This document shows, in pieces, positions 33,372-41,732 of a stretch of 64,000 nt of DNA. The stretch is from Desulfoluna spongiiphila. GTDB taxonomy: Bacteria; Desulfobacterota; Desulfobacteria; Desulfobacterales; Desulfolunaceae. The stretch spans positions 1-64,000 of the forward strand of contig NZ_FMUX01000011.1 in NCBI RefSeq assembly GCF_900101345.1, given 5' to 3'. Below the pieces are notes generated by a model. It was not told the origin of the DNA. It was given only the letters and a program-made list of their open reading frames with translations, and ran no database searches. The position numbers and the translations under genes are program-made. Within the stretch, counting starts at the first letter, position 1. Each line of letters starts with the position of its first letter.

Positions 33372-34850
33372 TTACGCGTCGGGATTCGGCTCGGGGTCTG
33401 ATTCCTGCTCCGGGCTATCGCCTTCCTCGTCGGCCTCATCGGCGTCCAGGGGTTCCGGCTCGGGTTCTGATTCCTGCTCCGGGCTGTCGTCATCCCCGTC
33501 GACCTCATCGGTCGCCGAAGTCTCCGGCTCGGATTCCACTGACATCTCGTCTTCAGGGATGTCGGTTGCAGCGGCGTCGTCTGCCGCTGACTCGTCTTCT
33601 TCGCTTCCCGTCTCCGCAGGCTCCGGATTTCGGGCGGATTCAAGGACCAGGGTTGCCCGTTCCTCGTCGAAGCCGTCAATATCAAGGAGATCGCCCATGG
33701 AGGCATCCGCCACATCTTCGACGGTGTAGTACCCACTGGAATGAAGGGCTTCGGCCTGGGCCGCGCCGACACCGGGGATACTCATCAGGTTATTGAACTC
33801 GTCCTTGAGAGACCGGCTGTGCTCTTCTTCACTGACCACATCCAGCTGCCATCCGGTCAAAATGGATGCAAGCCGGACGTTCTGGCCTTTCTTTCCGATG
33901 GCCACGGAGAGGTAGTCCACAGGGACAATCACTTCCATGGTCATGGTATCTTCATCAATGATCACCTTGGCGATCTCGGCAGGGGCCAGGGCGTTGCAGA
34001 CGTAGCGCGCGGCATCGGGATGCCAGGGAATGATATCGATCTTCTCCCCTTTAAGCTCCTGAACCACGTTCTGGACGCGGCTTCCCCGCATGCCCACGCA
34101 GGCACCCACGGGATCGATATCCGAATCGATGGAGCTGACGGCAATCTTGGCGCGAACACCTGACTCCCGGGCAGCGCCGTTGATCTTGACCACCCCTTCC
34201 ATGATTTCGGGGACCTCGGTCTTGAACAGGGCGATGAGAAACTCCGAGCTGGCTCGGGTCAGGACCACCTGGGGACCACGGGACTCCAGGAGGATGTCCT
34301 TGATCAGGGCGCGTACGCGATCGCCCCTGCGGAAGGTCTCCCGGGGGATCTGCTCCCGAACGGGAAGCACGGCTTCGGTGTTGCCGAGGTTGACGATGAG
34401 GTCTCCCCGGTCCACACGCTGAACAATGCCGTTGATGATCTCACCCTTGCGGTCAATGAAGCTTTCGTAGATGGCTTCACGCTCGGCGTCCTTCATCTTC
34501 TGGATGATGACCTGCTTGGCCGACTGGGCGGCAATGCGACCAAACGTGGAGGTGTCGACCTTCAGGCCGAGGCTGTCCCCCATTTCGCAGTCGCGGTCCA
34601 GCTTGCGCCCGTCTTCGAAGGTGATCTCCACATCGGGGTCCACCACCTCGTCCACCACTTCTTTAAACTGGAAGACCTCGATCTCACCGGATTCTTCGTT
34701 ATACTGAACCTCGATGTCGGCATTCTTGCCCAGTTTTTTCCGGGCAGCAGACGCAAGGGCCTCTTCCATCGTCTTGATCAGCACATGAAAATCGATACCC
34801 TTGTCTTTGCTGACCTGCTCAACAACTCGTTTGATCTCTGAAATTTGCAT
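33372..34850 (-). CDS. nusA: Transcription termination/antitermination protein NusA
   Basis: 492 aa: N-terminal RNA polymerase-binding domain, S1 domain (about 130-200), two KH domains, and a helix-hairpin-helix segment (MSIPGVGAAQAEALHSSGYYTVEDVADA). The tail of about 85 residues is extremely acidic and contains a duplicated unit (DGDDDSPEQESEPEPEPLD then DEEGDSPEQESDPEP), visible as an imperfect tandem repeat in the DNA at about 33380-33500. NusA modulates pausing, termination and antitermination. Its start overlaps the rimP stop by one base. Confidence 0.96.
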   Translation of the reverse strand: MQISEIKRVVEQVSKDKGIDFHVLIKTMEEALASAARKKLGKNADIEVQYNEESGEIEVFQFKEVVDEVVDPDVEITFEDGRKLDRDCEMGDSLGLKVDTSTFGRIAAQSAKQVIIQKMKDAEREAIYESFIDRKGEIINGIVQRVDRGDLIVNLGNTEAVLPVREQIPRETFRRGDRVRALIKDILLESRGPQVVLTRASSEFLIALFKTEVPEIMEGVVKINGAARESGVRAKIAVSSIDSDIDPVGACVGMRGSRVQNVVQELKGEKIDIIPWHPDAARYVCNALAPAEIAKVIIDEDTMTMEVIVPVDYLSVAIGKKGQNVRLASILTGWQLDVVSEEEHSRSLKDEFNNLMSIPGVGAAQAEALHSSGYYTVEDVADASMGDLLDIDGFDEERATLVLESARNPEPAETGSEEDESAADDAAATDIPEDEMSVESEPETSATDEVDGDDDSPEQESEPEPEPLDADEADEEGDSPEQESDPEPNPDA

Positions 34851-35380
34851 CAGCTCTCTCCAATATTTCCGACAAGTCTGGCACGTTTGATGTTCTCAAG
34901 GGCAATCTCGTGCGTTGTTCCATCCACGTCCATGCATACCATCTCACCCGGGGCCAGCCCGAGGAGAGTGCCTTTGAAGCGGCTTCTCCCTCCGATTGGA
35001 GAGTGCGTCGTGATCATAGCCAAGCGGTCTTTAAAGCGATCAAAATCCGACGGCTTGGAAATCGGACGATCAAGGCCCGGTGACGAGACCTCCAGGCGAT
35101 ATTCGCCCCGGATCTCCAGGGAAACATCCAGCAGATCGCCAAGCTGGCGGCTCACGCCGGTGCAGTCTCCCAGGCTCACCCCGCCTTCTTTATCAATATA
35201 AAGGCGCAGGATCGACTGGCCGAGCTCCGTCACGGTCTCCATGTGAACAAGCTCCAGCCCTTCCCCCTCGCACAGGTCATCGGCTATACGCCGAGCCTCG
35301 GCAAGGTGCCTTTCGGTGATAACCGAACGCGGTCGGCTCTCTTTTTTTCGATTTTTCTGTTTTTTGGAGCTGGTACCCAT
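34850..35380 (-). CDS. rimP: Ribosome maturation factor RimP
   Basis: 176 aa from the ATG at 35380, which follows ATAGGCGGT; an open frame to 35470 runs through a hairpin and is not family-like. After a Lys/Arg-rich N-terminal extension (KKQKNRKKESRPR) the RimP core is clear: LRLYIDKEGGVSLGDCTGVSRQLGDLLD, YRLEVSSPGLDRPI, and a C-terminal Sm-like domain. It assists 30S maturation. It heads the rimP-nusA-infB operon; its leader contains a palindromic site and a terminator-like hairpin. Confidence 0.94.
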   Translation of the reverse strand: MGTSSKKQKNRKKESRPRSVITERHLAEARRIADDLCEGEGLELVHMETVTELGQSILRLYIDKEGGVSLGDCTGVSRQLGDLLDVSLEIRGEYRLEVSSPGLDRPISKPSDFDRFKDRLAMITTHSPIGGRSRFKGTLLGLAPGEMVCMDVDGTTHEIALENIKRARLVGNIGES

Positions 35381-35415
35381 ACCGCCTATCCGTTCATCCC
35401 ACTGTAACACAGCGC

Positions 35416-35448
35416 AGTAAAAAACAAAAAACGGGCGTTTTGCCCGTT
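35416..35448 (-). terminator. Terminator-like hairpin in the rimP leader (possible attenuator)
   Basis: AACGGGC-AAAAC-GCCCGTT (35430-35448) is followed on the minus strand by TTTTTTGTTTTTT. It is only about 35 nt upstream of the rimP start codon and downstream of the candidate promoter, so it would stop operon transcription unless read through. Confidence 0.65.
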
Positions 35449-35680
35449 CCCGAATGCAACAGACCTTCATGTAACGGCAGTGACCCGAAGATCACATGCC
35501 ACTGCCGAATGGCCTCAAGGAACGGGGCTCACCCAGCAAAAGCCCCGAAAAATGGGACTGTTCCGAGGGGCGCACGAATGGTGAATACGACAGGGCAAAA
35601 CCCTTCGACGCCCGGTGCCGGCGGGATTCAACCCACCGGAGCAAGCGTTGCGCGCAGCTCCCTCAAATTTCCAGCCTATT

Positions 35681-35713
35681 CTAATAAGATAAAAAAAGTG
35701 TATTGTCAATACA
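35681..35713 (-). promoter_or_regulatory. Candidate rimP operon promoter overlapped by a 15-bp palindrome
   Basis: TTGACA (35704-35709), 17-base spacer, TATTAG (35681-35686) on the minus strand. The -35 box is inside TGTATTGACAATACA (35699-35713), a palindrome with the central base unpaired. The same 15 bases occur at 60886-60900. Confidence 0.5.
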
Positions 35714-35749
35714 TTAATCAGAGGCGCGGCTCATGCGGCCCCTCCCGGC

Positions 35750-36079
35750 CTAAACCATGGCCCGAATCAACCGCAATTCATCGACAATCTCTTTGAGAAA
35801 ATCACGGGTCCCCGCCGGGGAGGCATCTTTCTCTTTGCCCCTGGCCCCGATCATTTTTTTGGCCCCTTCAATGGTATAACGCTCATCGTGAAGCAGGCGC
35901 TTGATCTCCAGGATCACGTCGATGTCTTTCCTGCGGTACATCCGCTGACCGGACTCTGTACGCTTGGGCCGAATGGCGGAAAACTCGCCTTCCCAGAAGC
36001 GCAGAACATGGGATTCCAACCCGGTCAGACTGCTCACCTCACTGATCTTAAAATACTTTTTCTGAGGGACAATACCCAT
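35750..36079 (-). CDS. MerR-family transcriptional regulator
   Basis: 109 aa from the ATG at 36079, which follows GGAGGGGAGGAGAAA. The N-terminal winged helix-turn-helix is typical: YFKISEVSSLTGLESHVLRFWEGEFSAIRPKRTESGQRMYRRKDIDVILEIKRLLHDERYTIEGAKKMI. The remaining 30 residues are too short for a ligand-binding domain and no Cys cluster is present. A MerR-like gene after pheT is common in Desulfobacterota. Here a strong terminator separates it from pheT, so it has its own promoter. The target is unknown. Confidence 0.88.
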   Translation of the reverse strand: MGIVPQKKYFKISEVSSLTGLESHVLRFWEGEFSAIRPKRTESGQRMYRRKDIDVILEIKRLLHDERYTIEGAKKMIGARGKEKDASPAGTRDFLKEIVDELRLIRAMV

Positions 36080-36271
36080 TTTCTCCTCCCCTCCATGAAG
36101 TATCCAGGCAACTGGACCGTCTTTGCGGAAAGCCCGCACCAACCTCCATTTATCACCGCCTGACACATCGCGTGCCCCGCCCCATGGCAGGGGGCGCAGC
36201 AACGCCTGACTCCCTTCGGCAGGGCGCTTTGCCCGGCCCCGCCCAAGGGCGGCCCCGGGCTCGGCAACCTC

Positions 36272-36299
36272 AAAAAAAAGGGGCGCCATAGACGCCCCT
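36272..36299 (-). terminator. Rho-independent terminator after pheT
   Basis: AGGGGCG-TCTATGG-CGCCCCT (36279-36299) followed on the minus strand by eight T (36272-36279). It ends the infC-rpmI-rplT-pheST transcript. Confidence 0.85.
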
Positions 36300-36349
36300 C
36301 TTCTGCCCGATCACAGCGTTTCCTGTGCTATCGGCTCCTGAGTGGAACG

Positions 36350-38779
36350 TTAGGGAAGGACACCATCGAAACGCGTAAGCAGCATCTCCATGATTCGGGT
36401 ATGGATCTTGTTGACGGCCTTGTCGTTGAGGGTCTTGTCGGCAGATCGATAAACCACCCTGAAGGTAAGGCTCTGCTTGCCTTCGGGGATGTTCTCACCG
36501 GCATACCGATCCAGGAGCCACGCCCCCTCAATGAGGGGCTGCTTTTCATCCAGGATGGATGCCACGGCATCACCTGCACGAACGGAAGCCTCACAGATCA
36601 TGGTCACGTCCCGGGTCACGGAGGGAAATTTCGGGATGGGCATCGCCTGACGGTCCCCTGAAATACGGGCCGCAAGGGGCGCCATGGCCATTTCAAACAC
36701 ATAGACATCCTGCTTGAGCTCAAAGCTTTTCAGGACCTCGCCGTGCACTTTACCGGCAAGACCGATCACCTCATCGTCCAGCAGAATCTCAGCCGTGTAA
36801 CCGGGGCGGGTATAGCTGCAATCATCTGCCGCCATGGGCCGGAAAGCGACCCCGGAAACGTGCAGCGCCTCAAAAAAACCTTCGAGGGCCCCTTTGAGAT
36901 CGAAGAAGTCACACGGCTCCTCCTTGCCGAACCAGGAAGCGGACCGGCGGTCACCGGTAACAAGACCTGCCAGCATCTCGGGCTCCCGGGGAAGGGACTC
37001 CCCCTCTCCGGCGATGAAGGTGGCCCCGACTTCAAAAAGCCTCAAGCTGCGTTCCTGCACGCTGATGTTCCGAACGGCGGAGGACAAAAGCCCTGCCACA
37101 AGGGAAGTTCGCATCACCTTCTGCTCTTCGGAGATGGGGTTCAAGATGGTCACCAGGCAACGCCTGGGGTCCCCGTCTGCAAACCGCAGGCGATCCACGG
37201 CATCTTCCCGGATAAAGCTGTAGTTGACGGCTTCATTGAATCCAAGCCCCACAAAGGCACTGCGAACCGCCTGGCGGGCCACAAAGGCAGGTGGGTAACT
37301 CTCGTTGGCAGCCACCACCTTGGCATAGGAGGTCTCGATGTTGTTGTACCCCCAGAGACGGGCAATCTCCTCGGAGATATCCTCGGGCCGTTCCACATCC
37401 ACGCGGAAGGAGGGAGGAATCACTTCCAGGGTATTGGCGTCCGCAACGGTGACGGCAAAATCAACACGGGCAAGGTACCCGGCCATCTCCTCGGCCGTCA
37501 AAGAGGTACCGAGACGGTTGTTCAGGGCCTCGACGTTCACCGAAATGGTCCGGGGCGCATAGGGCACCGGGTTCTCGTCGATGAGCCCCTCCACCAGGGC
37601 ACCGCTGCCGAGCTCTGCAATGAGAGCCGTGGCCCGGTTCAGGGCATACAGCACGCCTTCAGGGTCGCTGCCGCGCTCAAAGCGGTGGGAGGCATCGGAG
37701 TGAATCCCGGTGAGCTTGGAGGTCTTGCGCACCGACGTGGGGTTGAAGCAGGCACTCTCCAGGAGCACACGGGTGGTCCCCTCTTCGATCTCAGAGTTCA
37801 CGCCACCCATCACCCCGCCGATGGCAACGGGCTTTTCGCCGTCGCAGATCATCAGCATATCCGAGGAGAGCTTGTGCTCTTTGTCGTCCAGGGTGGTAAA
37901 GGCCTCGCCCTCGGTGGCCCGCTTGACCACAATGCGGTTTTCCGCCAGGCGGTCAAAATCAAAGGCGTGCAGGGGCTGTCCGGTCTCCATCATCACAAAG
38001 TTGGTGATGTCCACGATGTTGTTGATGGGCGTAAGCCCCACGGAGAGCAGGCGCCGCTGGAGCCAGGCAGGAGAGGGCCCCACCGTGACGTCGAAAACAA
38101 GGCGGGCGGCATAGCGCCAGCACAGGTCCGCGTCTTCGATGGTGACCGAGGTGTGATCGGCGATGGTGCCCAGGGAGGCCTTGGCCTCGGGAAGGGCAAC
38201 CTCAGGAAGGGTGAGCTTCACCGGCGGCTCCTGAAAAGATCCGGCCTCACGGGCCACACCCAGCACGCTCAGGCAATCGGGGCGGTTGGGAGTCAGGTCG
38301 ATCTCCACCATGGAGTCGTAAAGCGCCAGGGCCTCCTTTATGGGCGTGCCGGGCACAAGGTCGGCAGCGAGCTCCATCAAGCCCGAGGCATCGGTGTCCA
38401 GCTGAAGCTCCCGCGCACTGCAGAGCATGCCGCCGGATTTTTCACCGCGGATTTTCCCCTTCTTGATCTTGACGCCCCCGGGCAGCACCGCACCGGGAAG
38501 GGCGCAGGGCACCACAAGGCCCTCGGCGGCATTGGGTGCGCCGCAGACGATCCCCACGGGCTCTTCGCCCCCGGCGTCCACCTGACAGAGCCGAAGCTTG
38601 TCGGCGTTGGGGTGGGGCTTTGCCTCCACAATCCGGGCAACGACGACACCGTCAAGGGAGTCATAAAGAGGGGTAACGGAGTCGACCTCCAGGCCGGCCA
38701 TGGTGAGCCCGTCGGTGAGGCCTTCGATCCCCATCTCCAGGGGTATGTATTCTTTTAACCAGCTTAGACTGAATTTCAT
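36350..38779 (-). CDS. pheT: Phenylalanine-tRNA ligase beta subunit
   Basis: 809 aa, the standard length of the long bacterial form. It has the N-terminal EMAP-like tRNA-binding domain (about 40-150, VVARIVEAKPHPNADKLRLCQVDAG), B3/B4 editing region, B5, the catalytic-like core and the C-terminal anticodon-binding FDX-ACB domain (FPSVTRDVTMICE..). It forms a heterotetramer with PheS and edits mis-charged Tyr. It starts directly after the pheS stop. Confidence 0.97.
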   Translation of the reverse strand: MKFSLSWLKEYIPLEMGIEGLTDGLTMAGLEVDSVTPLYDSLDGVVVARIVEAKPHPNADKLRLCQVDAGGEEPVGIVCGAPNAAEGLVVPCALPGAVLPGGVKIKKGKIRGEKSGGMLCSARELQLDTDASGLMELAADLVPGTPIKEALALYDSMVEIDLTPNRPDCLSVLGVAREAGSFQEPPVKLTLPEVALPEAKASLGTIADHTSVTIEDADLCWRYAARLVFDVTVGPSPAWLQRRLLSVGLTPINNIVDITNFVMMETGQPLHAFDFDRLAENRIVVKRATEGEAFTTLDDKEHKLSSDMLMICDGEKPVAIGGVMGGVNSEIEEGTTRVLLESACFNPTSVRKTSKLTGIHSDASHRFERGSDPEGVLYALNRATALIAELGSGALVEGLIDENPVPYAPRTISVNVEALNNRLGTSLTAEEMAGYLARVDFAVTVADANTLEVIPPSFRVDVERPEDISEEIARLWGYNNIETSYAKVVAANESYPPAFVARQAVRSAFVGLGFNEAVNYSFIREDAVDRLRFADGDPRRCLVTILNPISEEQKVMRTSLVAGLLSSAVRNISVQERSLRLFEVGATFIAGEGESLPREPEMLAGLVTGDRRSASWFGKEEPCDFFDLKGALEGFFEALHVSGVAFRPMAADDCSYTRPGYTAEILLDDEVIGLAGKVHGEVLKSFELKQDVYVFEMAMAPLAARISGDRQAMPIPKFPSVTRDVTMICEASVRAGDAVASILDEKQPLIEGAWLLDRYAGENIPEGKQSLTFRVVYRSADKTLNDKAVNKIHTRIMEMLLTRFDGVLP

Positions 38780-38780
38780 C

Positions 38781-39788
38781 TTAGAATTGCCTCAGAAACC
38801 TGATGTCGTTTTCGAAATATTTCCGGATATCATCCACGCCGTATTTCAGCATGGTGATACGCTCAACGCCCATGCCGAAGGCGAAGCCGCTCACCTTGTC
38901 GGTATCGTAGCCCACGTTCTCCAGGACCGCCGGATGAACCATGCCGGACCCCAGGATCTCAAGCCAGCCGGTATGGGAACAGACACGACATCCCTTGCCC
39001 CTGCAGATCACGCACTTGATGTCCACCTCGGCGCTGGGCTCGGTAAAGGGAAAAAAACTGGGACGGAACCGAAGGGAGATGCCCGGATCGAACATCTGAT
39101 GGATAAAGGAGGTAAGCACCCCCTTCAAGTCCCCGAAGGAGACCTTTTTATCCACGTAGAGCCCTTCCACCTGGTGGAACATGGCGGTATGGGTCAAGTC
39201 GGAGTCGCACCGATACACCTTGCCCGGAGCGATGATCCGCACGGGCGGCTCGCTCTTTTCCATCACGCGGGGCTGGGTGGGGGAGGTGTGGGTCCTGAGA
39301 ACGGTTTCAGGGGAGATATAGAAGGTGTCCTGCATGTCCCGGGCGGGATGGTGCTTGGGGATATTGAGAGCTTCAAAGTTGTAGTAGTCGCTCTCCACCT
39401 CGGGCCCTTCAACAACGGAAAATCCGAGACGGGTAAAAATCTCACAGATCTCGGTGGTAATCCGGGTGATGGGGTGGAAGGAGCCGGCTTCGGCCTGGCG
39501 CCCGGGAAGGGTGACGTCAATCCCGGGATCAGACGCCTCGGCTTCCGCCGCAAGGACGGCAAGGCGCTGTGTGATCGCGCCGTCGAGACCCCGCTTCATT
39601 TCGTTGGCCCGCTTGCCCGCCAGGGGACGCTCCGCTTCGGGAAGCGAGGAGATGTTTTTAAGGTACTGAGTCACAAAACCCTTTCGACCCAAATAGTGGG
39701 TGGAAAGGGTTTTCACGCTTTTCTCATCGGAGGCCGCCTCAATGTCGGAAAGGGCCTCACTATAGATCTGTTCGATATTAGTTTCCAC
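38781..39788 (-). CDS. pheS: Phenylalanine-tRNA ligase alpha subunit
   Basis: 335 aa with a GTG start at 39788. Class II synthetase motifs are present: HPARDMQDTFYI, DLTHTAMFHQVEGLYVD, FRPSFFPFTEPSAEVD and the ending GMGVERITMLKYGVDDIR. The insertion CVICRGKGCRVCSHTGWLEILGSGMVHP carries a Cys cluster found in many bacterial PheS proteins. It joins Phe to tRNA-Phe. The usual order rplT-pheS-pheT is kept. Confidence 0.97.
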   Translation of the reverse strand: METNIEQIYSEALSDIEAASDEKSVKTLSTHYLGRKGFVTQYLKNISSLPEAERPLAGKRANEMKRGLDGAITQRLAVLAAEAEASDPGIDVTLPGRQAEAGSFHPITRITTEICEIFTRLGFSVVEGPEVESDYYNFEALNIPKHHPARDMQDTFYISPETVLRTHTSPTQPRVMEKSEPPVRIIAPGKVYRCDSDLTHTAMFHQVEGLYVDKKVSFGDLKGVLTSFIHQMFDPGISLRFRPSFFPFTEPSAEVDIKCVICRGKGCRVCSHTGWLEILGSGMVHPAVLENVGYDTDKVSGFAFGMGVERITMLKYGVDDIRKYFENDIRFLRQF

Positions 39789-39984
39789 GGTCGCGCTACG
39801 TGTCCCGTTTGGATGGCCTCAACCTTCAAGAGGGTCGGGACCTGTTAAAAAAACGAGGCAAGGCGGCTTGCTTCATCAAAGCGAGCGCCTTACCCCGAAA
39901 AAGTCCCATCCGAAAGAGCGGGTCGACATGCGTGGCACCAAGGCCGCCAATGCACGACCCGACTGTGGCAGGGAATCGATCTCC

Positions 39985-40335
39985 TTAAAGCTGCTGGGAC
40001 GCTCGCTCTGCAATCACGGTAAACGCTGCAGGATCGGACACGGCCAGTTCAGCCAGAACCTTTCGGTCCAGGTCGATCTTGGCCAGCTTCAGGCCGTGAA
40101 TGAACTTGCTGTAGGAGAGGCCGTTCATTCGGGCACCGGCATTGATTCGGGCGATCCAGAGCCTGCGGAAGTCACGTTTCTTCTGCTTGCGGTCGCGGTA
40201 TGCGTACATCAGCGCCTTGTCTACGGAGTCGGCCGCCGTGCGAAACAGTTTGCTGCGACCTCCACGAAAACCTTTGGCCAGCTTAAGAACCTTATTTCTG
40301 CGCTGCCTCGCTTTAGTTCCTCTTTTTACTCTCAT
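39985..40335 (-). CDS. rplT: 50S ribosomal protein L20
   Basis: 116 aa. Family sequence from the start: MRVKRGTKARQRRNKVLKLAKGFRGGRSKLFRTA, DRKQKKRDFRRLWIARINAGARMNGLSYSKFI. The start follows AAGGAGATAGAAAGACA. L20 binds 23S rRNA and in several bacteria represses its own operon through a leader structure. The gap to rpmI (238 nt) is wider than usual. Confidence 0.97.
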   Translation of the reverse strand: MRVKRGTKARQRRNKVLKLAKGFRGGRSKLFRTAADSVDKALMYAYRDRKQKKRDFRRLWIARINAGARMNGLSYSKFIHGLKLAKIDLDRKVLAELAVSDPAAFTVIAERASQQL

Positions 40336-40573
40336 TGTCTTTCTATCTCCTTCGTTACATCACAGCCCGACTTCTTTACCTTGAAGGGGTCAGCGATGTC
40401 CGCCGTTTTTTCTGGTGATGGTGGCTGAGGCTGAAACCGTGTCCAGCTGCAGTCCGATAACTTTCAAGATACTGCAGGCCAACCCGCTTCAACCCGTGAT
40501 CGCATGTTTCATGCGCTACTTCTGCTGCACACAACATGGATTCTTAGGTGGGGTGACCGTCTCCGTCAAAGAA

Positions 40574-40771
40574 CTATCCGTTGGGAAGCATTCGCTTGAC
40601 AGCTTTTACGTTGGTTGCATCAAGCACCTGTGCAAGCCGCAAAGACCGCTTACGCTTGGTGGTCTTTTTGGTAAGGATGTGGCTTGAGTTGGACTTGTTG
40701 AACTTAATTTTACCGGAACCGGTAATTTTAAAGCGCTTTGCAGCCGCTCTGTTGGTCTTGATCTTGGGCAT
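40574..40771 (-). CDS. rpmI: 50S ribosomal protein L35
   Basis: 65 aa: MPKIKTNRAAAKRFKITGSG at the start and the conserved HILTKKTTKRKRSLR. The start follows AGAGGTTTTACACC. It is the second gene of the infC-rpmI-rplT unit; 252 nt separate it from infC, more than the usual few tens of bases. The gap has no gene and may hold regulatory structure. Confidence 0.97.
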   Translation of the reverse strand: MPKIKTNRAAAKRFKITGSGKIKFNKSNSSHILTKKTTKRKRSLRLAQVLDATNVKAVKRMLPNG

Positions 40772-41024
40772 GGTGTAAAACCTCTTTCACTTTTAAGATG
40801 GCGCAGACATCTGCAGGCCAAAGGCCGTAAAATGACAGGCTCACCGAACGTGCACGGTACCGCCTGCGCCGAATGTCATCACGTTGACGCCCCGAACCGG
40901 GAAACGGGGGACCCCGGAGTCGAAGGCATTATGATGACCCCGCAAAAAAGCCGCAAGTCACCGGCCAGGCCTTCCGGGTATCCGGGGGGACCAGGGGGTG
41001 ACGTGTGCGCTTTGCGAAGACATC

Positions 41025-41537
41025 TTACTTGGGAGCGAGGATGATGAACATGGTACGCCCTTCAAACTTGGGCATCTGCTCTACCGTCGCGACGTCTGCA
41101 GTCTCTTCGGCAACACGGGCAAGCAACTCGCGCCCCAGGGCGGAGAGGGTAATTTCACGCCCGCGGAACATACAGGTTACCTTGACCTTGTTCTTTTTAC
41201 CGATAAACTTTTTGATGTGACCGACCTTGGTCTCCAGGTCATGGTCACCTGTCTTGGGCCGGACCTTGATCTCCTTCATCTGGAAGGAGCTCTGCTTCTT
41301 CTTCGCCTCCTGCCGCTTCTTGGTCTCTTCATACTTGAAACGACCAAAATCCATAATCTTGCAAACAGGAGGAGTCGAGTTCGGTGCCACCTCAACAAGA
41401 TCGAGTCCGCCTTCAGCGGCTGTGTTCAATGCCTTCTGAATAGGAAGCACGCCAAGTTGTGTTCCATCGGAACCAATGACGCGTACTTCTCTTGCTCTGA
41501 TCTTGTTGTTGACGTTGATTTTGCTGCGGTTAGCTAT
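41025..41537 (-). CDS. infC: Translation initiation factor IF-3 with a non-standard ATA start
   Basis: 170 aa if started at 41537. The IF-3 sequence is clear: NNKIRAREVRVIGSDGTQLGVLPIQKAL, then DFGRFKYEETKKRQEAKKKQ, KVTCMFRGREIT. The conserved N-terminus lies upstream of the first standard start codon (GTG at 41450), so that start would remove 29 conserved residues. The only fitting start is ATA at 41535-41537, preceded at the right distance by GAGGAGGAGAAC; an in-frame TAG closes the frame further upstream with no ATG, GTG or TTG between. E. coli infC uses ATT and IF-3 represses its own translation by rejecting such codons; the same control is inferred here. thrS, the usual upstream neighbour, is absent. 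Confidence 0.93.
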   Translation of the reverse strand: MANRSKINVNNKIRAREVRVIGSDGTQLGVLPIQKALNTAAEGGLDLVEVAPNSTPPVCKIMDFGRFKYEETKKRQEAKKKQSSFQMKEIKVRPKTGDHDLETKVGHIKKFIGKKNKVKVTCMFRGREITLSALGRELLARVAEETADVATVEQMPKFEGRTMFIILAPK

Positions 41538-41623
41538 GTTCTCCTCCTCGTGGTCTACTGTTTCAAGCTATCGTTCCGCAATCACAGTCTATTTTGCGGA
41601 TAATGTATCATTAACAAACGTTC

Positions 41624-41652
41624 TATTTATAGAAGATTTGGCACAAATGCAA
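41624..41652 (-). promoter_or_regulatory. Candidate infC promoter
   Basis: On the minus strand TTGCAT (41647-41652) and TAAATA (41624-41629) are 17 bases apart; TATAAA two bases away (41626-41631) is an alternative -10 box. The leader to infC would be about 80 nt. Confidence 0.4.
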
Positions 41653-41732
41653 GAAAAAAGATACTTTTTCCGGGTTGTTAATCGTGGAAACCCTACCGGG
41701 CCGGGGCTCACCGACGCCCCGCCCCCGAAGCA

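Larger units (their letters stand above)
35381..35749 (-). promoter_or_regulatory. rimP-nusA-infB leader with several hairpins
   Basis: On the minus strand: a promoter at 35681-35709, a hairpin CCGGTGGG-TTGAAT-CCCGCCGG (about 35618-35639), a second hairpin CGGGGCTTTTGCTGGGTGAGCCCCG (about 35522-35547), and a terminator-like hairpin at 35430-35448. No tRNA fold was found, although in E. coli a tRNA gene (metY) precedes rimP. Confidence 0.5.

Noticed and set aside
35610..35645. Possible tRNA in the rimP leader
   Set aside because: A GGGTTGAATCCC-like T-loop was noticed because E. coli has metY here, but no acceptor, D or anticodon arms could be folded around it.
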